From positions 186,001 to 250,000 of the forward strand of contig CAVQJU010000023.1 of NCBI GenBank assembly GCA_963712905.1: a stretch of 64,000 nt of DNA. The letters run 5' to 3'. The position numbers and the translations under genes were made by a program. Shown piece by piece: positions 53,246 to 61,544 of the stretch (positions are counted from its first letter, which is position 1; each line of letters opens with the position of its first letter). The notes under the pieces are model-generated. The model made no database searches, had not been told where the DNA came from, and saw only the letters and a program-made list of their open reading frames with translations. The stretch comes from CAVQJU01 sp963712905. GTDB lineage: Bacteria; Acidobacteriota; Vicinamibacteria; Vicinamibacterales; CAVVIG01.

Positions 53246-54499
53246 ATGCGCCGGGCGTTTGTCTGCCTCGTCGCCTCGATGCTGCTGGGGAGCTGCCACG
53301 AAGGTCCGCACCTTAACCAGCCCTCGCCGCTGCCCATCCCCACGGCGGTTCCGTATTTCCTCACCGCCGGCGCGAGCGTCGGCCTCGGCGCCGACGCCGG
53401 CCACGCGACGATCAGCGTCAAGGTCCAGAACGTCGAGGGCGCGGCCATGCAGGACGTCCCGGTCACGTTCGCGACCGATCAGGGCACGATCGACCCCGCC
53501 AACGCGATCACGCTCGCCGACGGCACCGCCCGGGCGTTGCTGACCGCCTCGGTTACGGCCACGGTCCTGGTCTCAACCAGAACGTTGAGTCAAAAGCTCC
53601 TGGTGACCGCACAGGCACCCCCGGTCGCACCGCCCGTGCCCCCCACCACGCCGCCACCGGGCCCGACGCCTCCGTCGGTCGCCGCGTTGAGCGTCTCCCT
53701 GGCCGCGACGCCCGGGGCCGCCGGATCTCCGACCACGTTCGATTTCGCGAGCAACGGCACGATCGTGCAAGAGGTCTGGACGTTCGGCGACGGCAGCCCC
53801 GCCGTCACGACGACCACGCACGCAACCACGCACGTGTACGCGAGCGGAGGCTCGTTTAACGCGGGCGTAACGGTCCTCGACACGTTCGGCCGAACGGCGG
53901 CGTCGACGCTCACCCTCTTGATCGTCGCCCCGCCAGCGCCACCAGCGCCGCCGGCGCCGAGCTACGCGGTTACGCTGGTCGCTTCCCCCACCGCCGTTCT
54001 GGTGGGCGGCACGTCCATGCTGACCGCGACGCCCATCGCGCAGAACGGTGCGCCAGCGCCAACCAGTTACGCCTGGGATTGCGATGGCGACGGCGTGACG
54101 GACTTTACGACAGCTGGCAACTCTCAAAGCTGCCTGTATGCCACCGTCGGCACCTTCACGTCGAAAGTCACGGTCACGGGCGGGATCGCCGCAGGATTGG
54201 GGACAGTGGCCATTACGGTGAGCAACGCAGTCCCGGTCATCACAGTCAGCTGTAGTACCGTAACGTTTCCGAATCCCACACTCTGCGCCGTCTCAGCCAC
54301 CTTGCTCGGATCGCCGGTGCCGTCGACGTCGATTACGAGCGTGAGCTGGGATTGGGGCGACGGTTTCACTAGCACGAGCGCCGGCAATATCGCCGGGCAT
54401 GCCTATCTCGGCAGCTTGACGTGGCACGTGCTGGCGACGGTGACGGTGACAGGTGCGACGAACTTTGGCATCGGCTCCGGCACCGCCATCGTGAACTAG
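53246..54499 (+). CDS. Lipoprotein with Ig-like and PKD domains
   Basis: A 417-residue predicted lipoprotein: the lipobox LLGSC puts the modified cysteine near residue 17. Order: an invasin-type Ig domain (about 35-125: ATISVKVQNVEGAAMQDVPV, FATDQGTIDPANAITLADGT), a proline linker (about 127-145), then three PKD-like domains with the signatures VWTFGDGSPAV, YAWDCDGDGVTDF and VSWDWGDGFTSTSAGN. It should be exposed on the cell surface and act in adhesion or as a spacer. It has no neighbours in the same direction within 700 bases. Confidence 0.75.
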   Translation: MRRAFVCLVASMLLGSCHEGPHLNQPSPLPIPTAVPYFLTAGASVGLGADAGHATISVKVQNVEGAAMQDVPVTFATDQGTIDPANAITLADGTARALLTASVTATVLVSTRTLSQKLLVTAQAPPVAPPVPPTTPPPGPTPPSVAALSVSLAATPGAAGSPTTFDFASNGTIVQEVWTFGDGSPAVTTTTHATTHVYASGGSFNAGVTVLDTFGRTAASTLTLLIVAPPAPPAPPAPSYAVTLVASPTAVLVGGTSMLTATPIAQNGAPAPTSYAWDCDGDGVTDFTTAGNSQSCLYATVGTFTSKVTVTGGIAAGLGTVAITVSNAVPVITVSCSTVTFPNPTLCAVSATLLGSPVPSTSITSVSWDWGDGFTSTSAGNIAGHAYLGSLTWHVLATVTVTGATNFGIGSGTAIVN

Positions 54500-54612
54500 G
54501 CTCGCGCCAACCACGAACGCTCACGCCTTCTTCATCGGCGTATCGACGTCTACGCGCGCAACGATCCGCCGCGCCAGAAGTGAAGGCGACGCGATCCGCC
54601 TTGACGCGCTGC

Positions 54613-55467
54613 CTATCGCGGTGAGACGCCGTAGGTGGTAGATGTCCCGACAGTGAACTTGCGGTAATTAGAAAAATCGGACACTCCGCTGACGCGTTCC
54701 TGTTTCACCAGGAACAGGCGCGCACTGCCGGCCCACGTGACCCGTGCCGGCAGCCAGATCTCGTCGTTGATCTTGCGGCGCTCGTACATCGCGCGAGCGC
54801 CCTTGTGCACGCGCGCGAACAGGCCCCAGCCGAACGACAAATCGTCGAGGGCCTCGATCTCGACGCGGGCGATCTCGGCATCCGCTTCGTTGATCCAGGC
54901 CCTCGCCCGGAAGTGCTGCATCATCTTCCCGTCGTCGGTCGTCGGCTTGACGCCGGCCCGCGGCGTCGCCGTCGCGACGATGGCATCGCGGCCGTCGATC
55001 GCTTCCCGTCCGACCAGCCGGACGTCGTAGATGCGAAAGAGATCGTCGATCGCAGCCTGCAGTTCGCGGCGATCCTTGTCCTCGCGCCGCGTTTCCTGAT
55101 CCCGGCCGGAGGCGCTCGACACCGTTCTGGCGTACGACTCGGCGCTTTTTTGCCGGTCTCGATCCTCGCTCGCCAGCTTGTCGGGCGGCACGGGCCGGCC
55201 GTCTTCCTCGATCAGGCGGCGGTAGCGGCCCTCGCCTGGCAGGCCCGGATAGACCTCGAAGACTTTCACCGAGGTGTCCGTGGTTCGGCCTTTGCCGTCC
55301 ACCTTTGTCTGCGTCGCACGCTCGACGTAGGTGTACCCGCTCTGCCGCTCGTCGTCTGTGGCGAGATGCGCCTTCACGCGTGCGGTAAATGCCTGGGGAT
55401 CCGGGAGCGGCCTGTCCTGGGCCGCGGCCAGCACAAGTCCACACAACACGACGGCCACGCGGTGCAT
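54613..55467 (-). CDS. Exported protein of unknown function, LolA-like fold suspected
   Basis: A 284-residue protein with a signal peptide (VAVVLCGLVLAAAQ). The mature part starts FTARVKAHLATDDERQSGYT and YVERATQTKVDGKGRTTDTS, has a charged helix, then VRLVGREAIDGRDAIVATAT and ends with alternating beta-strand sequence (ARAWINEADAEIARVEIEAL, INDEIWLPARVTWAGSARLF). This resembles outer-membrane lipoprotein-sorting folds and is common in Acidobacteriota. Role unknown. Confidence 0.65.
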   Translation of the reverse strand: MHRVAVVLCGLVLAAAQDRPLPDPQAFTARVKAHLATDDERQSGYTYVERATQTKVDGKGRTTDTSVKVFEVYPGLPGEGRYRRLIEEDGRPVPPDKLASEDRDRQKSAESYARTVSSASGRDQETRREDKDRRELQAAIDDLFRIYDVRLVGREAIDGRDAIVATATPRAGVKPTTDDGKMMQHFRARAWINEADAEIARVEIEALDDLSFGWGLFARVHKGARAMYERRKINDEIWLPARVTWAGSARLFLVKQERVSGVSDFSNYRKFTVGTSTTYGVSPR

Positions 55468-55548
55468 GACTCGATTATCGCCGGTTGGCTCCGAGCGGTG
55501 CTCGACCTCAACCGCAGGCGGGTCTACATTGCCGCCAATCCCGCCCGT

Positions 55549-57072
55549 TCAGCGGTTCGGCCCGTTTATCGCGAGAAGGGGCCGGAGCGTGCGAACGTCC
55601 TCCAGATCCTGCAAGGCGTTTACGCGCGCGATGAGCGCGTCGGCCCGCCGGGGGCCGAGTACGGGCGCCATCAGGCTTCGCGCCTTCGCGTTCACGCCCG
55701 CCGTGTCCAGGGGGTTCTCCTTTGTCCCGGGAGCGTGGCGCGTGAAGTGGCTGACCGTGCGCCCATCTCGCAGTGTTACCTCGACCCGGCCGCTGCGCGG
55801 TGCGTCGGGAGTCATGAGCGCGCGATCGGCCACCAGTTGCACACGGGCCTTCACGGCACGGACTTGCGGGTCCTCCATGCGCTGGTGTGAATGGCTGTCG
55901 GCAAACGACACGGTGCCGTCGACGAGCGCCACCGCGATGATGTACTGACAGTTGACGTCGGGCATCGAGCGGTTGTCGACGACGCCGGCGCCGTCCTCAG
56001 GCAGCCGGACGACGATGCGTTCGACATTGTCCGGGGTGAGAGCGTGTGCACGGCGCAGCGTAAGGAACGCGTCGAGCGGTGCCTGGATGGGATAACCCAC
56101 CGAGAACGTCTTGATGGCCGTCTCGGTGACGAAAAACCGTGTGCCGAGCGCCCCCACCATTTCTTCAGGCTTCGGTTCGGTGGAAAGCGCCTCGATCATG
56201 TTGTGCTCGCCGTCGAGCACGTCCTCGACGCCGGTGAAGCCCGCCTGGACCATGATGGCGGCCGTCACGCCGTTGCGCGCGCCCATCCCGGCAAAGTCGA
56301 AGGCCTTCTCGATGTGCTCGGTGTCGCGGGCCCAGCTCCAGATTCCCGAAACCTGCTGCGCCGCGTACGAGAGCGCGTACCGCATGCCTTTCTCATCGAG
56401 CCGGGCCAGCGAGGCCGCGGCGGCGGCGCTGCCGAACGTGGCGCTCGTGCCTTCCGCACTGCGGTGCGTGGCGCGCACGTGATCGGGACCGAGCGCCAGG
56501 AGAAACCGGCAGCAGACATCGTAGCCGAGCGCGACCGCACGAACGAGCTCGGTTCCCGATCGGCCTTCGCGCTCGGCCATGGCGAACGCGGCGGGCACCA
56601 CGGCGCACCCCGGATGCGCCTTGGTGACCGGCTCGAAATCGTCGGTCTCGTCGGCGTGGGCGAACATCCCGTTGGCGAGCGCTGCATTGACCGCCGTCGT
56701 CCTGATGGCCGTCGTCAGAACGGATGCTTCCGCGACGCCGCCCTGGCCTCGCACGTAGCGAATGGCCATCTCGCCGGGCTTGAGGCGCGCTCCCGACACC
56801 ATCGCGCCGAGCGTGTCCAGGATGCGATGCTGCGCTTCCCGCACCACGTCGGGTGGCAGGCTTCGCGTCCGCGCCTCGACCATGTAGCGTGCGAGACGGC
56901 CCGTGACGTCTACGGCGGCGTTCGCCGACGAAGCCGCTCGTGGCGCCTGGCCCGGCGCCAGCGGTGATGCCGCGGAGCCGGTTGCCGGCAAGGCCGCCGC
57001 GGCGATGAGCCCGCCCGTTCCCAGCAACATGCGGCGCCGCGTCAGAGTGGAGCCGGCCGGCTTTGCAGGCAC
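55549..57072 (-). CDS. MmgE/PrpD-family protein with Tat signal
   Basis: A 507-residue protein of the MmgE/PrpD family (2-methylcitrate dehydratase fold): GRLARYMVEARTRSLPPDVV, AQHRILDTLGAMVSGARLKP, AALANGMFAHADETDDFEPV, SGIWSWARDTEHIEKAFDFA, GARNGVTAAIMVQAGFTGVE, FSVGYPIQAPLDAFLTLRRA. The N-terminus has a twin-arginine signal (TLTRRRMLLGTGG then AAAALPATGSA), so it is probably exported folded, unusual for a dehydratase of propionate metabolism. GTG 57072 is preferred; it lies 10 bases after the preceding gene's stop. Substrate unknown. Confidence 0.8.
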   Translation of the reverse strand: MPAKPAGSTLTRRRMLLGTGGLIAAAALPATGSAASPLAPGQAPRAASSANAAVDVTGRLARYMVEARTRSLPPDVVREAQHRILDTLGAMVSGARLKPGEMAIRYVRGQGGVAEASVLTTAIRTTAVNAALANGMFAHADETDDFEPVTKAHPGCAVVPAAFAMAEREGRSGTELVRAVALGYDVCCRFLLALGPDHVRATHRSAEGTSATFGSAAAAASLARLDEKGMRYALSYAAQQVSGIWSWARDTEHIEKAFDFAGMGARNGVTAAIMVQAGFTGVEDVLDGEHNMIEALSTEPKPEEMVGALGTRFFVTETAIKTFSVGYPIQAPLDAFLTLRRAHALTPDNVERIVVRLPEDGAGVVDNRSMPDVNCQYIIAVALVDGTVSFADSHSHQRMEDPQVRAVKARVQLVADRALMTPDAPRSGRVEVTLRDGRTVSHFTRHAPGTKENPLDTAGVNAKARSLMAPVLGPRRADALIARVNALQDLEDVRTLRPLLAINGPNR

Positions 57073-57082
57073 GGATTCGTTT

Positions 57083-57730
57083 CTACTGCGCAAAACAATA
57101 GAACAGGCCGGCGCCTCCGGTCCCCACCAGGTTTGCCTGGCTGCAGCCGCTAGAGGCATGGGCCGAGTTCCACGAGTTCGGATTCTCGCCGCCGCCCTGC
57201 TTGTCGTGGTGGCCGACGCGCGCGGCGCCTGCGGCGCCACTGGTCCAGTTGTTACAGGTCATGTCGCCTGGGAGCGCCCTGCCGTCGAGCCCGGAGCCTG
57301 TCAGAATGTCGTGCGTGTTCGGGTTGTCCCCGCGGCCGTTGACCATCGCGCCTTTTTCCGTCAGCGAGCCCTCCTTGCCGAGCTTGTTGTTGTCGCTGTG
57401 AAGATCGTCGACGTTCTGGGCAACCACGACGCCCTTGGCGTTCTGCCACGGGCCACGACCGATGCGGTCGCGCGCGTTGACCGCGGCCTGATTACCTGCC
57501 GCGCTCGAGCTGAGGTAGGCGCGCCAGGTCTTGCTGCCGGCGCCTGCCGTCGCGGCGAGCCGCTGGCAGATGGCGTCGGCTCCGGCAAGGCCACCGAGAT
57601 TGGCGCCGTTTCCCGAGCCGGCGCTGGTGATGAAAAAGCTGATGTTGGGCGTGCTCTGCGAGAATGCCGGGTGACCCGCTCCGAACGCGACGAGGACGGC
57701 GACTGCGCTGGCGAGCGATAGCTTGGACAT
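57083..57730 (-). CDS. Exported lectin-like (DUF1554-type) protein
   Basis: A 215-residue protein with a signal peptide (LASAVAVLVAFGAGHPAFSQ) and one domain: GNGANLGGLAGADAICQRLA, TWRAYLSSSAAGNQAAVNAR, DRIGRGPWQNAKGVVVAQNV, DDLHSDNNKLGKEGS, CNNWTSGAAGAARVGHHDKQ and a closing ASSGCSQANLVGTGGAGLFY. Four conserved cysteines could form two disulphides. The pattern is that of DUF1554 / collagenase-NC10-like lectin domains seen in exported bacterial proteins. It precedes the Tat-exported PrpD-like gene by 10 bases on the same strand. Confidence 0.7.
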   Translation of the reverse strand: MSKLSLASAVAVLVAFGAGHPAFSQSTPNISFFITSAGSGNGANLGGLAGADAICQRLAATAGAGSKTWRAYLSSSAAGNQAAVNARDRIGRGPWQNAKGVVVAQNVDDLHSDNNKLGKEGSLTEKGAMVNGRGDNPNTHDILTGSGLDGRALPGDMTCNNWTSGAAGAARVGHHDKQGGGENPNSWNSAHASSGCSQANLVGTGGAGLFYCFAQ

Positions 57731-57828
57731 GTCAGCAACTCCTCTATTTGGCCTTCCTCGAACTTCTGCACGCGGCCCGAAGCAATCGGAGAGATTCGAG
57801 ATTATAGTGCCTCTCTGTGGAGGTCACC

Positions 57829-58839
57829 ATGCGACTCATGAGGTGTGCCGTTCTCTTTCTGCTTGGCGTTATCGGTCTCGTGCCCGGTGCCGCGGCTCAG
57901 CAACCGCAGCCGACGCGCGCCATCGTCAATGTTACCGGACAGCTCTATCGCGCGCAGAACAACAACCACTACACGGTGTTCCTGGTGACGCCCGACGGCA
58001 TCATCATGAGCGATCCGATCAATCGCGATTTCGCACGGTGGCTGAAAGCGGAGTTCGCGACGCGTTTCAAGGCACCGGTTCGCTACGTGCTCTACACACA
58101 CCGGGACTGGGATCACGCGTCGGGCGGAGTCGTGTTCGCCGACACGGCCGAGTTCGTCGGCCATGAAAACATGCTCAAGGCCCTCGCACCTCCTGCCGGC
58201 CGCCCTTCGCTCGACGCCGATGCCGTGAAGATGGACGCCAATCGGAACGGGCTGATTGAGCGCGCCGAAGCGACCGGCGCCGTTGCGGAGCGGTTCGCGC
58301 TGTTCGATTACAACCAGGACAACGTCGCGAGCAGCGCCGAGCTCGCGCGCGGATCCGTCAGCGACGTGTATCCGCCGGCCACAACCTTCTCCGACCGGCA
58401 CACCGTCACGCTCGGAGGCAAGCGCGTCACGATGATCCATCTCGGAACGGCGCACGCGGACGATAGCTCCGTGCTCCACTTCCCCGACGAGCGGGCCGTG
58501 TTCAGCGCGGACATCGTGCAGGTGCGGCGGCTTCCGGGAGGGCTGGCCCCATCGGTCGGCGCGTGGATCGACGCGCTGAGGATTGTCAACGCGCTCGACT
58601 TCGATCACGCCCTGACAGGACACGCGCTTGCCGGCGCCAAGAAGGATGCCGCCGACCTCCTTCGGTACCTGGAGGAGATCTCGACAGGCGTCGCGGCCGG
58701 TATCGCGGCGGGCCGGAACCTCGCGGACATCCAGAAGACGCTCACGCTCGACGCTTACAGGAGCTTTGAACGGTGGGATACGATCCGGGAGGCGCACATC
58801 GCCTCGGTTTACGAATCGATCAAAGGAACGCGTCGATGA
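57829..58839 (+). CDS. MBL-fold metallo-hydrolase with EF-hand insertion
   Basis: A 336-residue exported protein (signal peptide to about residue 23; GGAGG before ATG 57829). The metallo-beta-lactamase metal motif is H91-x-D93-x-D95-H96 in YTHRDWDHASGG, where the usual second histidine is aspartate; further ligands are likely H209 (GTAHADDSS), D228 (FSADIVQ) and a histidine in LTGHALAG. Between the first and second metal segments two EF-hand calcium loops are inserted: residues 136-147 (DANRNGLIERAE) and 160-171 (DYNQDNVASSAE). Calcium could thus control activity. Relatives hydrolyse lactones, cyclic nucleotides or beta-lactams; the substrate is unknown. Confidence 0.8.
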   Translation: MRLMRCAVLFLLGVIGLVPGAAAQQPQPTRAIVNVTGQLYRAQNNNHYTVFLVTPDGIIMSDPINRDFARWLKAEFATRFKAPVRYVLYTHRDWDHASGGVVFADTAEFVGHENMLKALAPPAGRPSLDADAVKMDANRNGLIERAEATGAVAERFALFDYNQDNVASSAELARGSVSDVYPPATTFSDRHTVTLGGKRVTMIHLGTAHADDSSVLHFPDERAVFSADIVQVRRLPGGLAPSVGAWIDALRIVNALDFDHALTGHALAGAKKDAADLLRYLEEISTGVAAGIAAGRNLADIQKTLTLDAYRSFERWDTIREAHIASVYESIKGTRR

Positions 58840-58877
58840 AGAGGTCGGGAGGGGCAATGGCGCCTCCCACCAACCGT

Positions 58878-59084
58878 CTACGTTGTGGTTCGGCGGACGT
58901 TCGTCGCCCGAGGCCCTTTCGCGCCGCCGTCGCCAAGATCGAACTCGACGCCATCGCCCTCGCGCAGCATGTCGATGCCCTCGCCGTAAATGGCGCTGGA
59001 ATGAAAGAACACCTCTTTGCCGGAGGCATCTCGAATAAAACCGAATCCTTTGTCTGCTCGCAGTGTCTTGATCGTTCCTGTCAT
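58878..59084 (-). CDS. Cold-shock domain protein
   Basis: A 68-residue single CSD protein: TGTIKTLRADKGFGFIRDAS and VFFHSSAIYGEGIDM carry the RNP1 (KGFGFI) and RNP2 (VFFH) motifs that bind single-stranded RNA or DNA. The protein should melt RNA structure in the cold. It lies divergent from the repeat and terminator at 59144-59255 and is a paralogue of the two cold-shock genes at 61050 and 61296, with the same SAIYGEGI and TTT-ending features as the first. Confidence 0.9.
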   Translation of the reverse strand: MTGTIKTLRADKGFGFIRDASGKEVFFHSSAIYGEGIDMLREGDGVEFDLGDGGAKGPRATNVRRTTT

Positions 59085-59143
59085 TCGTTACTCGCTTTCT
59101 ATACGGACTTGCGGGAGGTCTCGTGCCGATATTCGGCATGACC

Positions 59144-59180
59144 AGAAAAACGAAGAGGTCGCCGGAATCCGGCGACCTCT
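59144..59180 (-). terminator. Intrinsic terminator next to repeat copy 1
   Basis: On the minus strand a perfect 12-bp stem AGAGGTCGCCGG / CCGGCGACCTCT (59154-59180, three-base loop) is followed by TTCGTTTTT, a typical Rho-independent terminator. It lies directly after the tRNA-like 3' end of repeat copy 1 and would end transcription coming from the right, upstream of the csp gene. Confidence 0.75.
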
Positions 59181-59194
59181 CCTTGCCAGGTATC

Positions 59195-59255
59195 TTGGTT
59201 GCGGGGGCACGAAGCCGTCAAATACCGACCGCGCTCTACGTGGTGGCCGCGTGAG
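59195..59255 (-). repeat. Direct repeat copy 1, with initiator-tRNA-like 3' end
   Basis: About 61 bp nearly identical (roughly 55 positions) to copy 3 at 62140-62199 and more distantly similar to copy 2 at 60261-60320. Read on the minus strand it ends with GCCCCCGCAACCA (59196-59208 on plus as its complement), the exact 3' end including CCA of bacterial initiator tRNA, followed by an intrinsic terminator. Similarity to copy 2 continues past the core to about 59306 (GGGACATCA and CAGAAAGCG blocks), about 110 bp in total. See the finding on the bracketed island. Confidence 0.7.
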
Positions 59256-59431
59256 GCCGCCAATCCCTCCTGACAGGGACATCAGTTGATGTTACTTCAG
59301 AAAGCGGGCGCACGCTTTCTAAAAGGCATTCCGTGCCCTTGGCTGCGAGCAGACTTTCACCCCCCAGGCGGCCGAACCAGCGACACTGTAGCGGTTTGTC
59401 CCAGCTCTTAGCAGCCGGAATCAGAAGTGAC

Positions 59432-60157
59432 TTAGGAACGAGTGCGTCCGGTCACCGGAGGTTCCTCGCTTGACCTTTCCTGAAGCGCCTTGTGTATGAA
59501 GCCCGCGATTGCGGCGCCGATCACCGGAGCCAGCCAGAACAGCCAGAGCTGCTGAAGGGCCCAGCCTCCAACGAACAGCGCGGTAGCCGTGCTGCGCGCC
59601 GGATTGACCGAGGTGTTCGTGACCGGGATGCTGATTAGATGGATCAGTGTGAGTGCAAGGCCGATTGCGAAACCTGCGAGTCCTCCCAGGGCGCGTTTGT
59701 GAGTGGTGCCGAGAATGACGACCAGGAACATGAACGTCATCACGACTTCGCACACGAGCCCCGCCGAAAGCGAATACCCGCCCGGTGAGTGCACGCCGTA
59801 GCCGTTGGAAGCGAACCCTCCGGCAAGATTGAAATCCGCGCGGCCGCTCGCGATGAAGTACAGCACGCATGCGCCGCCGATGCCACCGAGGACCTGCGCG
59901 ACGATGTAAGGCAACAGCAGGGCGATGGGGAAGCGACCTCCTGCCCACAAACCGACCGAGACAGCGGGGTTGAAGTGACCGCCCGAGATCGGGCCCAGCG
60001 CGTACGCGCCCGTCACCACCGTGAAACCGAAAGCCAGTGACACCCCGAGCAATCCGATCCCGACGTCTGGAAAGGCGGCGGCAAGGACCGCGCTGCCGCA
60101 ACCTCCAAGAACGAGCCAGAACGTGCCGAGAAACTCCGCAGAGAGCTTAGTAATCAT
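59432..60157 (-). CDS. aqpZ: Aquaporin Z
   Basis: Water channel of 241 residues with six helices and both pore motifs, GGHFNPAVS and TSVNPARS, as in AqpZ; aromatic/arginine filter residues fit water rather than glycerol (no extra loop residues of GlpF). ATG 60157 with AAAGGAG eight bases upstream decides the start; the longer in-frame N-terminus is rejected. It lies inside the region bracketed by repeats, with cold-shock and RNA-binding genes, so it may be part of a freeze or osmotic stress set. Confidence 0.9.
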   Translation of the reverse strand: MITKLSAEFLGTFWLVLGGCGSAVLAAAFPDVGIGLLGVSLAFGFTVVTGAYALGPISGGHFNPAVSVGLWAGGRFPIALLLPYIVAQVLGGIGGACVLYFIASGRADFNLAGGFASNGYGVHSPGGYSLSAGLVCEVVMTFMFLVVILGTTHKRALGGLAGFAIGLALTLIHLISIPVTNTSVNPARSTATALFVGGWALQQLWLFWLAPVIGAAIAGFIHKALQERSSEEPPVTGRTRS

Positions 60158-60260
60158 TGCGGACTCCTTTGCTGCACCGCCTATCGTCGCACGATCGGGA
60201 ATCAACGGGTCGGAGCGATCACGTCGGACGGCCCACTGACGCGCCCCACCGCTGCTGCAC

Positions 60261-60320
60261 GCGGGCAGCCGTCAAGACCGACCGTGCTGTATGCGGTGGC
60301 CGCCTGAGGCCGCCAGTCCC
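60261..60320 (-). repeat. Repeat copy 2 (diverged, no tRNA-like end)
   Basis: Core shared with copies 1 and 3: AGCCGTCAA, ACCGACCG, GGTGGCCGC and TGAGGCCGCCA blocks in the same order and orientation. The part corresponding to the tRNA-like end of copies 1 and 3 is absent or changed (GCACGCGGGC). Similarity to copy 1 continues downstream to about 60370. Located between aqpZ and the RRM gene, which are divergent. Confidence 0.6.
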
Positions 60321-60624
60321 CGCCCCTGTATTCCGGCCCGGGACATCACTGGGTCCCACTACAGAAAGCGTCCTGCCCGCCGGCCGGGCGCGATGCGGTC
60401 GAACGAAAGATACGCGTCATCCTCCGCATGGCGTATACTTGTGCGTCGGATCTTGCCGCGTGCTGTGCTGATTCCTGGCGTAACGAGCCTCTCCTGACTC
60501 GCTCCTCCCCGAGTTCCTAGCTACGAGACGAAATTCCGGACCACGGCACATCCCGTCGAGGCCGTGGAACTGCGCGCCGCCCAGGCGGCGTTGATGTCGC
60601 GTTTCGCGGCAGAGGAGTCAGATC
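60321..60624 (+). promoter_or_regulatory. Promoter and long leader of the RRM gene
   Basis: No gene is seen here. A -10-like TATACT lies at 60434-60439 without a clear -35 box, giving a predicted leader of about 180 bases before ATG 60625. The leader ends with GGCAGAGGAGTCAG as ribosome site and contains the GC-rich arms CCGCCCAGGCGGCG. Long structured leaders are typical of cold-induced RNA chaperone genes; a thermosensing role is inference. Confidence 0.35.
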
Positions 60625-60933
60625 ATGGGTCGAAAGTTGTATGTTGGAAATTTCCCGTATGAAACCGGCGAAGCGGAGCTCCAGGAGCTGTTCGCGCGTT
60701 CCGGCACCGTGGAAACGGTGAGAGTGATGCGCGACATGGCCACGGGGCGGGCGCGCGGGTTTGCGTTCGTTGAGATGAGCAGCGATGACGAAGCGCAGAA
60801 GGCGATCACGGAGCTGAATGAATATCAGCTTGGGGGACGCAGTCTCTCCGTCAACGAAGCGCGGCCGAAGCCCGAGTATGCCGGGGGGTTCGGCGGCGGC
60901 GACTCGCGACGTCGGTCCGAGCCGCGTTGGTAA
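60625..60933 (+). CDS. RRM-domain RNA-binding protein
   Basis: A 102-residue protein with one RRM: RNP2 is KLYVGNFPYE at the start and RNP1 is RGFAFVEM near residue 48. A glycine/arginine-rich tail (GGFGGGDSRRRSEPRW) follows, as in the cold-induced Rbp proteins of cyanobacteria and other bacteria. It binds single-stranded RNA and probably acts as an RNA chaperone. It is followed by a strong hairpin and two cold-shock genes. Confidence 0.9.
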   Translation: MGRKLYVGNFPYETGEAELQELFARSGTVETVRVMRDMATGRARGFAFVEMSSDDEAQKAITELNEYQLGGRSLSVNEARPKPEYAGGFGGGDSRRRSEPRW

Positions 60934-60953
60934 GCCAGTACGAAGGCCGTGGG

Positions 60954-60977
60954 GAGACAGGGCGCCGGCCCTGTCTC
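60954..60977 (+). terminator. Hairpin between RRM and cold-shock gene
   Basis: Perfect 10-bp stem GAGACAGGGC (60954-60963) / GCCCTGTCTC (60968-60977) with a four-base loop, 20 bases after the RRM stop. No T-run follows (TCACAAG), so it may be a processing or stabilising element, or an attenuator between the two genes, rather than a full terminator. Confidence 0.5.
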
Positions 60978-61049
60978 TCACAAGTCATGCCGTTGGTCGA
61001 GCAGGACTCGACGGCGACGGGTCAACAACCAGAGATCGGAGATGGATAA

Positions 61050-61253
61050 ATGACGGGAACAATTCGGACGCTGCGAGTGGACAAAGGCTTCGGGTTCATC
61101 AAGGGTGAGACGGGGCAGGAATACTTCTTTCACCAGAGCGCTATCTATGGCGAGGGCATCACAGATCTGCGCGAGGGTGATGGCGTCGAGTTCGAGGTCG
61201 CCGACAGCCCCAAGGGTCCGCGGGCGGCGAGCGTCAAGCGCACCACGACGTAG
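61050..61253 (+). CDS. Cold-shock domain protein
   Basis: A 67-residue CSD protein with KGFGFIKGETGQEYFFHQSA (both RNP motifs) and an end RTTT identical in style to the minus-strand paralogue at 58878-59084; the two are clear recent paralogues. GGAGATGGATAA precedes ATG 61050. RNA chaperone. It is the second gene of the RRM-csp-csp run. Confidence 0.9.
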   Translation: MTGTIRTLRVDKGFGFIKGETGQEYFFHQSAIYGEGITDLREGDGVEFEVADSPKGPRAASVKRTTT

Positions 61254-61295
61254 GAGTACGGAGACCGAGGATCGGGTGGCAGAAAGGGACAAGCG

Positions 61296-61496
61296 ATGAA
61301 TGGAACGATATCAAAGGTGATCTCGGACAAGGGCTTCGGGTTTGTTCAGGGCGAGGACGGCCAGGAGTACTTCATGCACCGGAGCGCTGTCCGGGACGGC
61401 TCGGTCTTCGAGCAGCTGCGCGAGGGCCAGACGGTCGTCTTCGAGGCCGGCCGCGGCGACAAGGGACTGCGCGCGGAGAACGTGCGCATCTCCTGA
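61296..61496 (+). CDS. Cold-shock domain protein, diverged
   Basis: A 66-residue CSD protein: NGTISKVISDKGFGFVQGED and EYFMHRSAVRDGSVFEQLRE carry the RNP motifs with phenylalanine to methionine change in the second (YFMH). It is less similar to the other two and may have different RNA preference. It starts 42 bases after the previous gene, so the two are probably co-transcribed. A weak hairpin GAAGCGG/CCGCTTC (61504-61523) follows. Confidence 0.9.
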   Translation: MNGTISKVISDKGFGFVQGEDGQEYFMHRSAVRDGSVFEQLREGQTVVFEAGRGDKGLRAENVRIS

Positions 61497-61544
61497 GCCG
61501 GAAGAAGCGGCTTCCACCGCTTCCGCCCGCCGCTCCTCAGGACG

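Noticed and set aside
59196..59208. A complete initiator tRNA gene at repeat copy 1 or 3
   Set aside because: Only the 3' end (about 13 bases with CCA) matches; no anticodon, D or T arm can be folded from the sequence before it.
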